Below are positions 24,620 through 36,217 of a stretch of 64,000 nt of DNA, piece by piece. The notes beneath the pieces are model-generated. The model ran no database searches. It had not been told where the DNA came from and saw only the letters and a list, made by a program, of their open reading frames with translations. How positions within the stretch are numbered: the stretch's first letter is position 1; every line of letters begins with the position of its first letter. Source of the stretch: Minisyncoccota bacterium (GTDB taxonomy: Bacteria; Patescibacteria; Microgenomatia; UBA1400; PJMF01); NCBI GenBank assembly GCA_012515515.1, contig JAAYYE010000012.1, positions 62,001 to 126,000 of the forward strand. Direction: 5' to 3'. Made by a program: the position numbers and the translations under genes.

Positions 24620-26308
24620 CTATTTACCCAATTCACCATCGATTGAGCTATCTAAAAGCACCTCTTCAGAATCACTAAAAACCGATTGCCATTTACCAAA
24701 CTTAGCAATTAAACTATTGAAGTATTTCAATTCTTTAACATCAAACAAAATAGAGAAATAAATATAGGCCAACAAAGCAATAGTGCCTGTCGATACTGTC
24801 AAGGCTATTAAATCAACAGTTCTAGTGGTATCGAAAACAACTTCGTCGAGAATCTTAAAGGGTAAATATAAAAAGACAGCCATAAAAAAACTAGCCAAGA
24901 GTATCTTTAACTGTGGTAAAAAGAAATCTTTAAAATTAAAGCATTTAATTTTTTTATGCAACAATATTAACATCAACAATAGCTCAACAAATGCGGTCAG
25001 GGTAATCGCGATGCCAATGGCATATACACCCCAATTAAAAACATAAATTCCCAGAATGTTAACAATTATGTAAGTTGCCATGGAGATCATTGACACTAAA
25101 AACGGAGAATGACTATCCTTTAAGGCATAAAAACTACGCACTAAGAGTTGCACCATGGCTTGAGCGGTGATGGAAATAGCTATCAAGGCAACAATTTTGC
25201 CCGTGGTAACAGTAGTTTGCCAGGGGAAGTTGGCTGTTCCAAATATTAAGCGCACTGCCGGAACACGTAAAATTAATAAAAGCACCGAGGCCGGCATGGC
25301 TAGAAAAGAAATTTGATTGAGAGACTGAATTAGCAACTTATTAAATTTTTGCCTATTCTCCTCTGATGATTCTTCAGATAAAAAAGGAAATGATGCCTGA
25401 CTAATTGGCACACCAAAAAAACGAATTGGCAAGGTCATTAAACGCCGAGCTAAAGTAATAATCACAAAACTTAAATCTCCAACGCTAGTCGCAAAAAAAC
25501 CTAAGGCTAAATTTTGTACTTCACTGATGCCCACGGTTAATAATCGAGGAGGCATCATTTTAAATAGTTTTTTAACACCTGCAAAACGAATATTAAGCAG
25601 AGGTTTCCAGCGATAACCTGTTTTCAGCACGAGGGGGAGCTGAACTAAAAAATGTAAAGCAGCTCCGATCACCACTCCTAAACCCGCTGCATAAATTCCT
25701 AAGTATTTAGCTAAAAATACTGAGCTTAAGATAATTCCCAGATTATAAACAAGAGGGGCTAGCGCAGGAACAATAAAACGCTGATAAGCCTGCAAAATAC
25801 CTGTTAAAAAATTAGAAATGGCAAAGAAAAATTGAGCAAATAACATTATTCTGGTTAAATTGACAGCAGTGTCGATTTGCTCAGGAGTAAACTCAACTCC
25901 AGTGCGAGCCATGGTAATGGGACGAGCAAAAATGAAAGCAATAACGGAAAAAATGGCAAAAATTAATAAGACTAAGTTCATCACTATCGATGTAAATTGA
26001 AAAGCTTTCTGCTCGTTTTTTTTCTTTAATTCTGCAAATAAAGGAATAAAAGCAGCTGAGAGAGCTCCCAAAACAATGAGCTGAAACAATAGATCTGGGA
26101 TTTGAAAAGCAATTTGAAAAGCCTCATAGGCTTGTTGACTGGCTAACTCATTAAAAAACAGCTTAATTAAAACTCTTTCTCTCAATAAACCCAACAATGA
26201 AGAAGAAATATTAGCCACAGTAATAATAAATGCTGCAGACAAAATAGAGTTTTGTTTTTTAGCTAACCAGTGAGAGTTGCTTTGAAAAAGTTTATTAAAA
26301 GAAATCAT
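24620..26308 (-). CDS. murJ: Lipid II flippase MurJ (MviN)
   Basis: The 562-residue protein has about 14 membrane helices of the MOP superfamily and moves lipid II to the outer membrane face for the PBPs. N-terminal signature: SSLLGLLRERVLIKLFF, QIPDLLFQLIVLGALSAAFIPLF; later TLPIRFFGVPISQASFPFLSEES and VRSFYALKDSHSPFL. TATAAT lies 11 nt upstream of the ATG, giving a leader of about 4 nt. The 59-nt gap to the PilN-like gene shows no clear terminator. Confidence 0.95.
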   Translation of the reverse strand: MISFNKLFQSNSHWLAKKQNSILSAAFIITVANISSSLLGLLRERVLIKLFFNELASQQAYEAFQIAFQIPDLLFQLIVLGALSAAFIPLFAELKKKNEQKAFQFTSIVMNLVLLIFAIFSVIAFIFARPITMARTGVEFTPEQIDTAVNLTRIMLFAQFFFAISNFLTGILQAYQRFIVPALAPLVYNLGIILSSVFLAKYLGIYAAGLGVVIGAALHFLVQLPLVLKTGYRWKPLLNIRFAGVKKLFKMMPPRLLTVGISEVQNLALGFFATSVGDLSFVIITLARRLMTLPIRFFGVPISQASFPFLSEESSEENRQKFNKLLIQSLNQISFLAMPASVLLLILRVPAVRLIFGTANFPWQTTVTTGKIVALIAISITAQAMVQLLVRSFYALKDSHSPFLVSMISMATYIIVNILGIYVFNWGVYAIGIAITLTAFVELLLMLILLHKKIKCFNFKDFFLPQLKILLASFFMAVFLYLPFKILDEVVFDTTRTVDLIALTVSTGTIALLAYIYFSILFDVKELKYFNSLIAKFGKWQSVFSDSEEVLLDSSIDGELGK

Positions 26309-26380
26309 GGCTAAAGCTAATTATAGAGAAAATAAAGAAAAAATAAATCTAAGAATTAATTTGCTCAACTTGTGGGATCT

Positions 26381-26408
26381 TGTATGATAGTCTTTTTTCT
26401 TGTATAAT
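26381..26408 (+). promoter_or_regulatory. Promoter for rpsT-lepA
   Basis: TTGTAT (26381-26386) is 16 nt before TATAAT (26403-26408). A second possible pair, TTGCTC (26362-26367) and TATGAT (26384-26389), also 16 nt apart, lies just upstream. The transcript would have a leader of about 25 nt holding AAAAGGA, so this is a leadered promoter, in contrast to many others here. Confidence 0.65.
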
Positions 26409-26439
26409 CGCCTCTTGTTAAATTGAAAAGGAAATAACA

Positions 26440-26676
26440 ATGCCAATTTTAAAAGGCGCTAAAAAAGCACTCAGAGTTAGTAAGAAAAAAAACCTCATTA
26501 ATCGTAGACTGAAATCGCAAATGAAAACAGCTATTGATCAGGTCAAAAAAGAAATTAATCCAAAAAACGTATCTTTGGCTAGTAGCAAAATCGATCGAGC
26601 TGTGAAAAAAAATATTATCCATAAAAATAAAGCAGCTCGCGTCAAATCTCAACTTGCTAAGCTTAAAAGCAAATAA
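26440..26676 (+). CDS. rpsT: 30S ribosomal protein S20
   Basis: The 78-residue, very basic S20 binds 16S rRNA in the small subunit. The segments RVSKKKNLINRRLKSQMKTAI and HKNKAARVKSQLAKLK fit the family's helical, Lys-rich pattern, though it is slightly shorter than the usual 85-90 residues. Shine-Dalgarno AAAAGGA precedes the ATG. It lies 5 nt before lepA; the rpsT-lepA neighbourhood is common in bacteria, which supports both calls. Confidence 0.95.
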   Translation: MPILKGAKKALRVSKKKNLINRRLKSQMKTAIDQVKKEINPKNVSLASSKIDRAVKKNIIHKNKAARVKSQLAKLKSK

Positions 26677-26681
26677 AGACC

Positions 26682-28502
26682 ATGGCTCAGCTTTCGCGAA
26701 TCAGAAATTTTTCTATTATTGCTCATGTCGATCACGGAAAAACCACTTTAACCGATGTTTTTTTGCGCTTAACCAATGCGGTGAGCAAATCGAAATTCCA
26801 CGAACGAATGATGGACTCTAATCCCATCGAACAAGAAAAAGGAGTGACTATTAAACTGGCTCCAGTGCGGATGAATTATAAAGGATATATCCTTAATTTA
26901 ATTGATACACCAGGACATGTTGATTTTGCTTATGAAGTTAGTCGCTCGCTGGCCGCTTGCGAAGGAGCCGTTATGTTGGTTGATGCTACTCAGGGCGTAC
27001 AAGCCCAAACCCTAGCCAACTATCAAAAGGCCAAGGATCTTGGTTTAAGCATTATTCCAGTGATCAATAAAATTGATTTGCCTTCAGCAAATATTGAACA
27101 ATGTTTGCTAGAAATGATGGAAATTTTTAATTTTAAAGAAGATGAAATTTTGCAAGTAAGTGCTAAAACTGGTTCAGGCGTAGAAAAAATTTTAGAGACA
27201 ATTATTGAGAAAGTTCCACCACCTCAATTAACCCTGATCCAAGAAAGAACAAACAATAAATCAAACGCTAATGATGAAAATAAAAGCACTCAAGCCTTAA
27301 TTATCACTTCCAAATTCGACAATCATCAAGGAGCCATTGCCTATGTCAGAGTGGTTCGGGGTCAAATCGATAAAGAAAGCCTGCATTTAATATCTACCAA
27401 CACTAGTTTTAATCCAATTGAAATTGGCGTTTTTACTCCTGATCCGACCAAAAAAGAATTTCTTAGCGCTGGTGAGGTGGGTTACATTGCTACAGGATTA
27501 AAAGATACCAGTCAATTAAAAATTGGTGACACCATTACCAAGACCAAAGAAAGAAAATACGCTGGTAGCCTAGCTGGATATCAAGAACCACAAGTGATGG
27601 TGTTTATGGATCTTTATCCAATTGATAGTGCAGATTTTACTGAATTGAAGGAAGCGATGGCCAAATTACGCTTGCACGACAGTGCTCTTCAATATCAGGC
27701 CACTAATTCGCCAGCTCTTGGCAATGGTTTAAGAGTGGGCTTTTTAGGTATTTTTCACGCAGAAATAGTTCAGGAAAGATTGCTTCGAGAATTTAATTTA
27801 GCATTAATTAGCACTGCTCCTTCAATCACCTATCAAGTCACATTGTCCAATAATAATAGTATATTGATTCACAACCCCACAGAATTGCCTGATTCCAGTC
27901 AAATTAAAGAAATTAAAGAGCCAATTTGTTCCCTCAATATTTTTACTCCAGAAAAATATTTATCCACAATTATGAAGTTTTGCCAAGAAAGACGAGCTGT
28001 CTTAAAAAACAGCTTGCGCGCAGGTAGTCGCAATCAACTTTACTATGAAATTCCTTTTGCAGAATTAGTTAGTGATTTTCACGATCAACTAAAATCAATC
28101 ACTTCTGGTTTTGCCTCCATGGATTATCAACTAAGTCATTTTTCAGCGGTGGATGCGGTTAAAGTAGATATCGTAATTAATTTCAACAAAATAGAAGCGC
28201 TCAGCTTTATCACTATTAAAAGTAATGCTGATAAAAAAGCTAGAGCTATCGTCACCAAACTTAAAGAAGTTATACCTCGCCACATGTTTGAGGTGCCCAT
28301 TCAAGCAGCCATCGGCGGCAAAATCATTGCTCGGGAAACCATTAAGGCCTTCCGCAAGGATGTGACTGCTAAGCTTTATGGTGGCGATCGCACCAGAAGA
28401 ATGAAGCTCCTAAAAAAGCAAAGCATTGGTAAAAAGAGAATGAAACAGTTTGGACAAGTCCAACTGAATCAAGAAGCTTTTTTAGCTATTCTAGAAAATT
28501 AG
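26682..28502 (+). CDS. lepA: Elongation factor 4 (LepA), ribosome back-translocase GTPase
   Basis: The 606-residue LepA is a translational GTPase thought to help stalled or initiating ribosomes. It shows G1 AHVDHGKT (residues 14-21), switch I with EQEKGVTIK, DTPGHVDF, NKID, EF-G-like domains II, III and V, and the LepA-specific C-terminal domain (GGDRTRRMKLLKKQSIGKKRMK). The G1 motif is HVDHGKTT rather than the common HIDHGKST. The stop overlaps the stop region of the convergent SurA-like gene by 4 nt. Confidence 0.96.
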   Translation: MAQLSRIRNFSIIAHVDHGKTTLTDVFLRLTNAVSKSKFHERMMDSNPIEQEKGVTIKLAPVRMNYKGYILNLIDTPGHVDFAYEVSRSLAACEGAVMLVDATQGVQAQTLANYQKAKDLGLSIIPVINKIDLPSANIEQCLLEMMEIFNFKEDEILQVSAKTGSGVEKILETIIEKVPPPQLTLIQERTNNKSNANDENKSTQALIITSKFDNHQGAIAYVRVVRGQIDKESLHLISTNTSFNPIEIGVFTPDPTKKEFLSAGEVGYIATGLKDTSQLKIGDTITKTKERKYAGSLAGYQEPQVMVFMDLYPIDSADFTELKEAMAKLRLHDSALQYQATNSPALGNGLRVGFLGIFHAEIVQERLLREFNLALISTAPSITYQVTLSNNNSILIHNPTELPDSSQIKEIKEPICSLNIFTPEKYLSTIMKFCQERRAVLKNSLRAGSRNQLYYEIPFAELVSDFHDQLKSITSGFASMDYQLSHFSAVDAVKVDIVINFNKIEALSFITIKSNADKKARAIVTKLKEVIPRHMFEVPIQAAIGGKIIARETIKAFRKDVTAKLYGGDRTRRMKLLKKQSIGKKRMKQFGQVQLNQEAFLAILEN

Positions 28503-29263
28503 AATAAACTGTTCGGCTCAAATCTAAAATAGCGAATCTGAGCGTCATTGCGAATAGTTGTTAACCATTCTTGTTGAGCAGTAGCACGCTTCTCTTGAAT
28601 TAATTGAGCTTTGATATCTTCTTTGATTTCTGCAAAATCTACTCCATCGCCCAACAATTCTTTATTGCTTTCAAAATACTCTAATACTTCCTCGTCACTG
28701 GCTTGAATTTTATCAGCCAAAACTTTATCAATTTGCAAGTTGAGTTTGAGATCTTTTTTAATATCATCTCTGGTAACACCTTGCATGGCTAATAAATCAT
28801 CTAGACTTTGCCCCTGGGCGCTTAGGCTTTCTTCAATTTCTTTTAGCTGAGTATCAACTTCTTCATCGCTCACCTTGATATCTAGCTTCTTAATTTCTTG
28901 TTTGACCACCTCCATAGTGACCAAGGAATCTAAAATTTGGCTAGCACCTTGATTTTCTAATTCTTTAATCACTTGAAAACGAGTAATCGGTTTACCATTC
29001 ACCATGGCAACAATTAATTGATCCTTCAAAAACAACATAGCTAAAGCGATTAAAAGAATAATAATCGGCCATAACAATTGTTTTGGCTTAAGTTCTTTTG
29101 GCGCTATTGCTTCTTTTTTAACTTCTGGTTCTTGAATTACTGCTTTTACAACTTTTTTTACTGGAGTTTTCGCAACTTTGACTGTTTTTTGCACTACTGG
29201 CTTTTTTGCAGGACTTGTCTTTTTAGCCTGAGTTTTGGCTTTTTTAGTTTTTTTAGCTGACAT
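28499..29263 (-). CDS. Membrane-anchored SurA-N-like chaperone with histone-H1-like tail
   Basis: The 254-residue protein has a Lys/Ala/Pro-rich cytoplasmic tail (residues 1-60, with AKKTSPAKKP, VKVAKTPVKKVVKAV), one membrane helix (about 64-80) and an outer SurA N-terminal-like domain: VAMVNGKPITRFQVIKELE, then VSDEEVDTQLKEIE and ASDEEVLEYFESN. No parvulin isomerase domain follows, so a chaperone role outside the membrane is more likely. GAAAGG precedes the ATG. The tail resembles histone H1 or bacterial H1-like proteins in composition, which may reflect nucleic acid binding or just charge. Confidence 0.85.
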   Translation of the reverse strand: MSAKKTKKAKTQAKKTSPAKKPVVQKTVKVAKTPVKKVVKAVIQEPEVKKEAIAPKELKPKQLLWPIIILLIALAMLFLKDQLIVAMVNGKPITRFQVIKELENQGASQILDSLVTMEVVKQEIKKLDIKVSDEEVDTQLKEIEESLSAQGQSLDDLLAMQGVTRDDIKKDLKLNLQIDKVLADKIQASDEEVLEYFESNKELLGDGVDFAEIKEDIKAQLIQEKRATAQQEWLTTIRNDAQIRYFRFEPNSLF

Positions 29264-29423
29264 ATCAACCTTTCTTTAATTAAAAGAATCTGATTTATTA
29301 AGCATATTTAATAAAAAAATCAGACTGCTCCAAAGTTAACATTTTTTTTCAAAAATTACTAGGGGAAAAACCTTTTATTAACATGTATAATAGTTACTGA
29401 TATAATTAAAATAAGATAAATTA

Positions 29424-30047
29424 ATGAAAAAACCAGTAAGACAAATCGATGATTATTCAGAAGTCATGCGACAAGAGACTCCAAGTAATAATTGTCTAAG
29501 AGCTTTTATCCCCAAACCTAAAAAAATTTCTTTTGAAATTCAAGATCATGAGGAAAAAATTGTTCTAGTGCTACGACAGCATCCAATTACTCAGATTAAA
29601 AGCGTGCTCATGATCCTTTTCTTGTTTGTATTTCTACCGTTCTTACTAAAAGTAGCTGGCTTGACTGCTGTTCTTCCAGATAAATTTAGAGTTGCTGGAA
29701 ATATTTTCCTTTTCTTTCTAGCTATTGGTATAGCTTTCCGTTCCTTTCTAATGTGGTTTTTTAACGTTTACATTATTACCGATGAAAGAATTATTGACGT
29801 TGATTTTATATCAATGATTTATAAAAATATTTCCACTGCAAAAATAGATAATATCGAAGATATTACCAAAAAATCCTCAGGTATCGTTGCTAATCTTTTT
29901 GATTATGGCACGATCTTAATTCAAACAGCTGCAACCAAGAATGAGTTTGAATTTGATCATGTTCCTCATCCAGCAAAAGTAGTTAAATTGCTAAATGAAT
30001 TAGTGATCGAAGAAGAAAGAGAAAAAATTGAAGGGAGAGTTAATTAG
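29424..30047 (+). CDS. Membrane protein with bacterial PH domain (YdbT/DUF304-like)
   Basis: The 207-residue protein has two membrane helices (about 59-77 and 88-108) followed by a PH-like domain: FFNVYIITDERIIDVDFISMIYKNISTAKIDNIEDITKK, DYGTILIQTAATKNEFEFDHVPHPAKV. This is the pattern of the bPH/DUF304 family. Function unknown. Its stop overlaps the next GTG start at 30047, so the two are coupled. This pair is a recurrent CPR arrangement as far as I recall (inference). Confidence 0.85.
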   Translation: MKKPVRQIDDYSEVMRQETPSNNCLRAFIPKPKKISFEIQDHEEKIVLVLRQHPITQIKSVLMILFLFVFLPFLLKVAGLTAVLPDKFRVAGNIFLFFLAIGIAFRSFLMWFFNVYIITDERIIDVDFISMIYKNISTAKIDNIEDITKKSSGIVANLFDYGTILIQTAATKNEFEFDHVPHPAKVVKLLNELVIEEEREKIEGRVN

Positions 30048-30271
30048 TGCCAGAATTTTATCTTAATCAAAATTTTATTTCTATCTTACTTAAAATTTTT
30101 TTTGTGCTTGGAGCAAGTTTTTATCTGGTTTATTCTGTAGTTGTTGTCCGACAAATTACAGTCATGAAAAAAACTTTAATTACTGGTTTTAGCAGTGTGA
30201 TTAATTTGTTGGGAATGATTAATCTAGTTATGGCTGCAATACTCTTGCTTGCCTTTATATTGTTTCTCTAA
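30047..30271 (+). CDS. Small two-helix membrane protein, DUF5657-like
   Basis: The 74-residue protein has membrane helices at about 10-32 and 50-73, with VVVVRQITVMKKTLITGFSSVINLLGMINLV between them, which resembles the CPR-associated DUF5657 family (function unknown). It starts with GTG directly at the stop of the PH-domain gene. Its stop lies about 12 nt from the convergent 5S rRNA end, and the U-rich 5S terminator may end both transcripts. Confidence 0.75.
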   Translation: MPEFYLNQNFISILLKIFFVLGASFYLVYSVVVVRQITVMKKTLITGFSSVINLLGMINLVMAAILLLAFILFL

Positions 30272-30283
30272 TAAAAAAACCCT

Positions 30284-30407
30284 TGGTTCTGGCCTCGACC
30301 TATCTTCGCAAGGGGAAACCCCTAACTATTGTCAGCGCTGAGACGTTTCAAGACTCTGTTCGGGATGGGAAGAGTTGGGACCATCTCGCTCCAGAGACCA
30401 GAACCAA
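30284..30407 (-). rRNA. rrf: 5S ribosomal RNA
   Basis: Read on the minus strand the segment has the 5S core GATGGTCCCAACTCTTCCCAT-like and CCGAACAGAGTCTTGAAACG-like conserved regions and closes with an extended terminal helix (GGTTCTGG/CCAGAACC). The helix is followed by T7, so it also acts as the end of the transcript. Ends are estimated to within a few bases. It follows 23S by about 105 nt. Confidence 0.93.
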
Positions 30408-30438
30408 AGGTTTTTTATTTATTTGTTAATTATATAGC

Positions 30439-30464
30439 ACAACTGTGCTTAAACATGTGAAGAA
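30439..30464. repeat. 3' half of the 23S rRNA processing stem
   Basis: This 26-nt segment is complementary to 33483-33508 at 24 of 26 positions. Together they would form a long helix bringing the two ends of pre-23S rRNA together, the normal RNase III substrate. Confidence 0.85.
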
Positions 30465-30511
30465 GTCAACCGTCACCCAATAATAGTCTTGAGAATTAAC
30501 GAAAACTGATT

Positions 30512-33428
<2,917 letters not shown>

Positions 33429-33482
33429 AATCATTGAAGTCTTCATTTTTTCTCGACTATTATTGAATAACAGTTGATAAAA

Positions 33483-33508
33483 TTCTTCACATGTTAAAGA
33501 ACAGTTGT
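33483..33508. repeat. 5' half of the 23S rRNA processing stem
   Basis: Complement of 30439-30464 (24 of 26 positions). It lies about 55 nt before the mature 23S 5' end. Confidence 0.85.
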
Positions 33509-33623
33509 TTGCCAAACAAACATTTTAACAATATTTGGTGGCTACTTATTAGCCTCTAGAAGTTCCGTTAGGAAAACATCCAAAGCCTAATAAGCAAACA
33601 CCAATTTAATTTTAATTATAGAG

Positions 33624-33697
33624 TGGACCCTAAGGGGCTCGAACCCTTGACCTCCACATTGCAAATGTGGCGCTCTAGCCAACTGAGCTAAGGGCCC
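33624..33697 (-). tRNA. tRNA-Ala (anticodon UGC)
   Basis: A 74-nt cloverleaf is readable on the minus strand. The acceptor stem GGGCCCT/AGGGTCC contains the G3-U70 pair that identifies tRNA-Ala, followed by discriminator A73. The anticodon loop is TTTGCAA within stem CCACA/TGTGG. The T arm has GGTTCGAGCC. CCA is not encoded. It is the first gene of the 23S-5S transcript. Confidence 0.97.
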
Positions 33698-33747
33698 AAT
33701 TTTAAGCCGCTGTCAAAAACCACGCTATTCTATTTGTTGACGGAGGG

Positions 33748-33776
33748 AATCCTGATGGGTAGACCCATAACGGATT
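33748..33776 (-). other. Hairpin in the rRNA leader
   Basis: Between the rRNA promoter and tRNA-Ala, a two-part hairpin is seen: outer AATCC/GGATT, 3-nt internal loops, inner ATGGG/CCCAT with a TCTA loop. It is unusually GC-rich for the surroundings and is not followed by a T-run. It may be a leader structure for antitermination or processing; this is inference. Confidence 0.4.
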
Positions 33777-33792
33777 GTCGCGAGGAGTTGTA

Positions 33793-33821
33793 ATTATAAA
33801 ATCAAACAAATAAGAATGCAA
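33793..33821 (-). promoter_or_regulatory. Promoter of the tRNA-Ala-23S-5S operon
   Basis: On the minus strand TTGCAT (33821-33816), a 17-nt spacer and perfect TATAAT (33798-33793) form a strong promoter. It lies between the stop of the upstream TraG-like gene (33845) and tRNA-Ala, with about 90 nt of leader. Its presence shows the 23S-5S unit is transcribed on its own and not as the tail of a 16S transcript. Confidence 0.75.
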
Positions 33822-33844
33822 GAGCAAATCAGACTAAAATTTAC

Positions 33845-36184
33845 TTACAATAATTGCGCTCGCTGACCGATTTCCTCTTCAAGTAATTCTTTGTCCTTGC
33901 CGTATTTAAGCCGTGATAGTTTTTTAATTAGTTCTGATAATTTAGGATTCATTTTGGCCTCCTGAGCCTTAATGTCTTTTAAGAGTGACATGCTAAACGC
34001 ACTTACCGGTTGATTATCAACAATAGTCTTTATATAAGCGTGATATTTATCGACATTGGCCAAGTCTGTTTCATTAAAAGTTGGTGAGAATTCATGTTGT
34101 AAAAAATTAGCATCAGTGACACCGACGCGAAAAGCCACCATCGTCCCCACATTACCAAAAACAGCATTTTTAATATCTTCTTCGATTTGACCAATAAATT
34201 GGTTAGCGACTATTAAATTTAAGCGATATTTACGAGCTTCAGACAAAATAGAAGCAAAATCTTCGGTGGCAAAGTTTTGAAATTCATCCACATAAAGGAA
34301 AAAGTCATTACGTTTCTCCATCGCGACATTTTGACGACTCATGGCAGCGGTTAAAATTTTAGGCACTAAAATTAAACCCAAAAATTTAGCATCTTCTTCA
34401 CCAATGACGCCTTTACTCAAATTACACAGAATAATTTTCTTCTCATCCATTGCCTTGCGAAAATCAAAAGCACTTTCACTTTGGCCAATGATGTTGCGCA
34501 TGGTTTTGTTGGTCACAAAACGACCAAATTTCGAAACAATATAATCTAAGACTTCAGATTTGTGGAAATCACTGGTGCTCGCAATCTGGTCAGTCCAATA
34601 GCGCTTAACCATCGGATCTTTGACAAAAGGCAAATAATCTTCAACATATTTAGAATCAGTCAAAATTCTTACCAATTCAATAAAAGTTGCTCCAGGCTTG
34701 GCCATAATGGTTAACATTCCATTGCGAATGGCGTGCTCAAAACGTGGACCAACAATTCCTGTTCGATGAGGATCGTAGAGCTTATACATTAAACCGATTA
34801 CCGCGCTGGCCATAAATTGTTGCTGCTCTTCATTATGGGCTTCCATAATGTTCATCCCCAGTGGTCGCTCAGTATCGGCTGGATTAAAATAAATAACATC
34901 CTCGGCTCTTTCTGGAGGCATTAATTGCAATAAATCCTCAACCAGATCGCCGTGAGGATCAATGACTGCCACTCCTTGGCCGTTTTGAATATCCTGCAGA
35001 GCCAAATCTTTCAAAAATTCTGATTTACCTGTGCCTGTTTTTCCAATGATATAAGTGTGACGACGGCGATCTTCAAGAGACATATAAATCCCTCGTTCGA
35101 CGCCTCGATATTTTGATTTACCCAAATACAAGCCTTTAGTGGGAATTTTATTTGAGGCTGGTGCGCTTTTAGCACTTAACCAACGCATATGGTGAGTTTC
35201 AACTGTTTTATTAGGGAAATGCATTAGAGTAGCTAGTTCTTCAGTATTCAGAATGGTTTTTCTTAAGGGAATAAAAGACAGGTAGCGGTAAATAAAGTCG
35301 ATCATAAATGAGTGTTTAAAAAGGATGTTTCTTCTTTTAAATTCGTTATAAGGAGAAGAAAACTGAGAAAAAGCGCCAATTAAATTATTTAAATGAGCTT
35401 TGGCAGTCATGTCATTATTGGCTGAAACAACCATACGAATAGCAGTTTTAAAACCTGGTTTACTAATTTTAGTATTAATGGCTTCAACTTCTTTGGGGTC
35501 ATGAGTGTAACTAGCTGTATCTGGATTAGCTTCTTGTTTTTTTTGCTTTTGATTATGACGTTCGCCTTTTATCTGCCAACCCCTTCCGGCCGGTTGCAGT
35601 AAAATTTGTAAAGTGGCTCCTTCACCATCACTCATTTTCGATAAGGCACTGGTAATTAAAGACAAACCATCAGTTGGCAAATCTTTGTAAGTTTTAATTG
35701 GATAAAAACTGGCTTTATCCAACTTTAGATCACTAAACGCGACTCGACCCGTATCACTAAAAATATTAACTTCATCGACTTCACTAATGGCCGCTGATGG
35801 ATAAGCTCCATTAATTTGTTTTTCTACCAAATCTTGAATATGGCGAGGACAAGTAACATAAAAAGCAATATCTTCTTTCAGACCTATAATTTCAAAACCA
35901 ATAGTTTCTTCAGGTTCTAAGAATGAAAAAGCGCCAACCTTTTTTAGTGAATAAAGACCTGCAAACATTTGTTCCGCAGCATCAATCTTAATTTCATTAC
36001 TTTTTGGCAACTTAACCAGTAAGGTGACAAAATTAAGAGCATATTTCTCTCGACGCCTATTTTTAATAAAGATGCTTAGAGAATAAAGTAAAAAAGCTAC
36101 TACACCCACCAAAATTAAAACCGTTAAAAAATTTAAGACAAAATTATTGGCGCTAGATAGTATTTGTTCTCCTTGTGGCGACAT
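33845..36184 (-). CDS. TraG/TraD-like membrane ATPase (type IV secretion coupling-protein type)
   Basis: The 779-residue protein has an N-terminal membrane helix (about 16-37), an alpha/beta domain, and an FtsK/HerA-like ATPase core: Walker A IGKTGTGKS near residue 380, GVAVIDPHGDLVEDLL, Walker B FFLYVDEFQNFA near residue 630, and a sensor region ARKYRLNLIVANQFIGQI. It resembles conjugation coupling proteins with a TraM-recognition domain. It could pump DNA or protein across the membrane, but no relaxase or other secretion gene is near. TAAAAT lies 8 nt before the ATG. Confidence 0.85.
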   Translation of the reverse strand: MSPQGEQILSSANNFVLNFLTVLILVGVVAFLLYSLSIFIKNRRREKYALNFVTLLVKLPKSNEIKIDAAEQMFAGLYSLKKVGAFSFLEPEETIGFEIIGLKEDIAFYVTCPRHIQDLVEKQINGAYPSAAISEVDEVNIFSDTGRVAFSDLKLDKASFYPIKTYKDLPTDGLSLITSALSKMSDGEGATLQILLQPAGRGWQIKGERHNQKQKKQEANPDTASYTHDPKEVEAINTKISKPGFKTAIRMVVSANNDMTAKAHLNNLIGAFSQFSSPYNEFKRRNILFKHSFMIDFIYRYLSFIPLRKTILNTEELATLMHFPNKTVETHHMRWLSAKSAPASNKIPTKGLYLGKSKYRGVERGIYMSLEDRRRHTYIIGKTGTGKSEFLKDLALQDIQNGQGVAVIDPHGDLVEDLLQLMPPERAEDVIYFNPADTERPLGMNIMEAHNEEQQQFMASAVIGLMYKLYDPHRTGIVGPRFEHAIRNGMLTIMAKPGATFIELVRILTDSKYVEDYLPFVKDPMVKRYWTDQIASTSDFHKSEVLDYIVSKFGRFVTNKTMRNIIGQSESAFDFRKAMDEKKIILCNLSKGVIGEEDAKFLGLILVPKILTAAMSRQNVAMEKRNDFFLYVDEFQNFATEDFASILSEARKYRLNLIVANQFIGQIEEDIKNAVFGNVGTMVAFRVGVTDANFLQHEFSPTFNETDLANVDKYHAYIKTIVDNQPVSAFSMSLLKDIKAQEAKMNPKLSELIKKLSRLKYGKDKELLEEEIGQRAQLL

Positions 36185-36217
36185 ACTTGTTTATTTTATT
36201 CTAATATTTTATCAATT

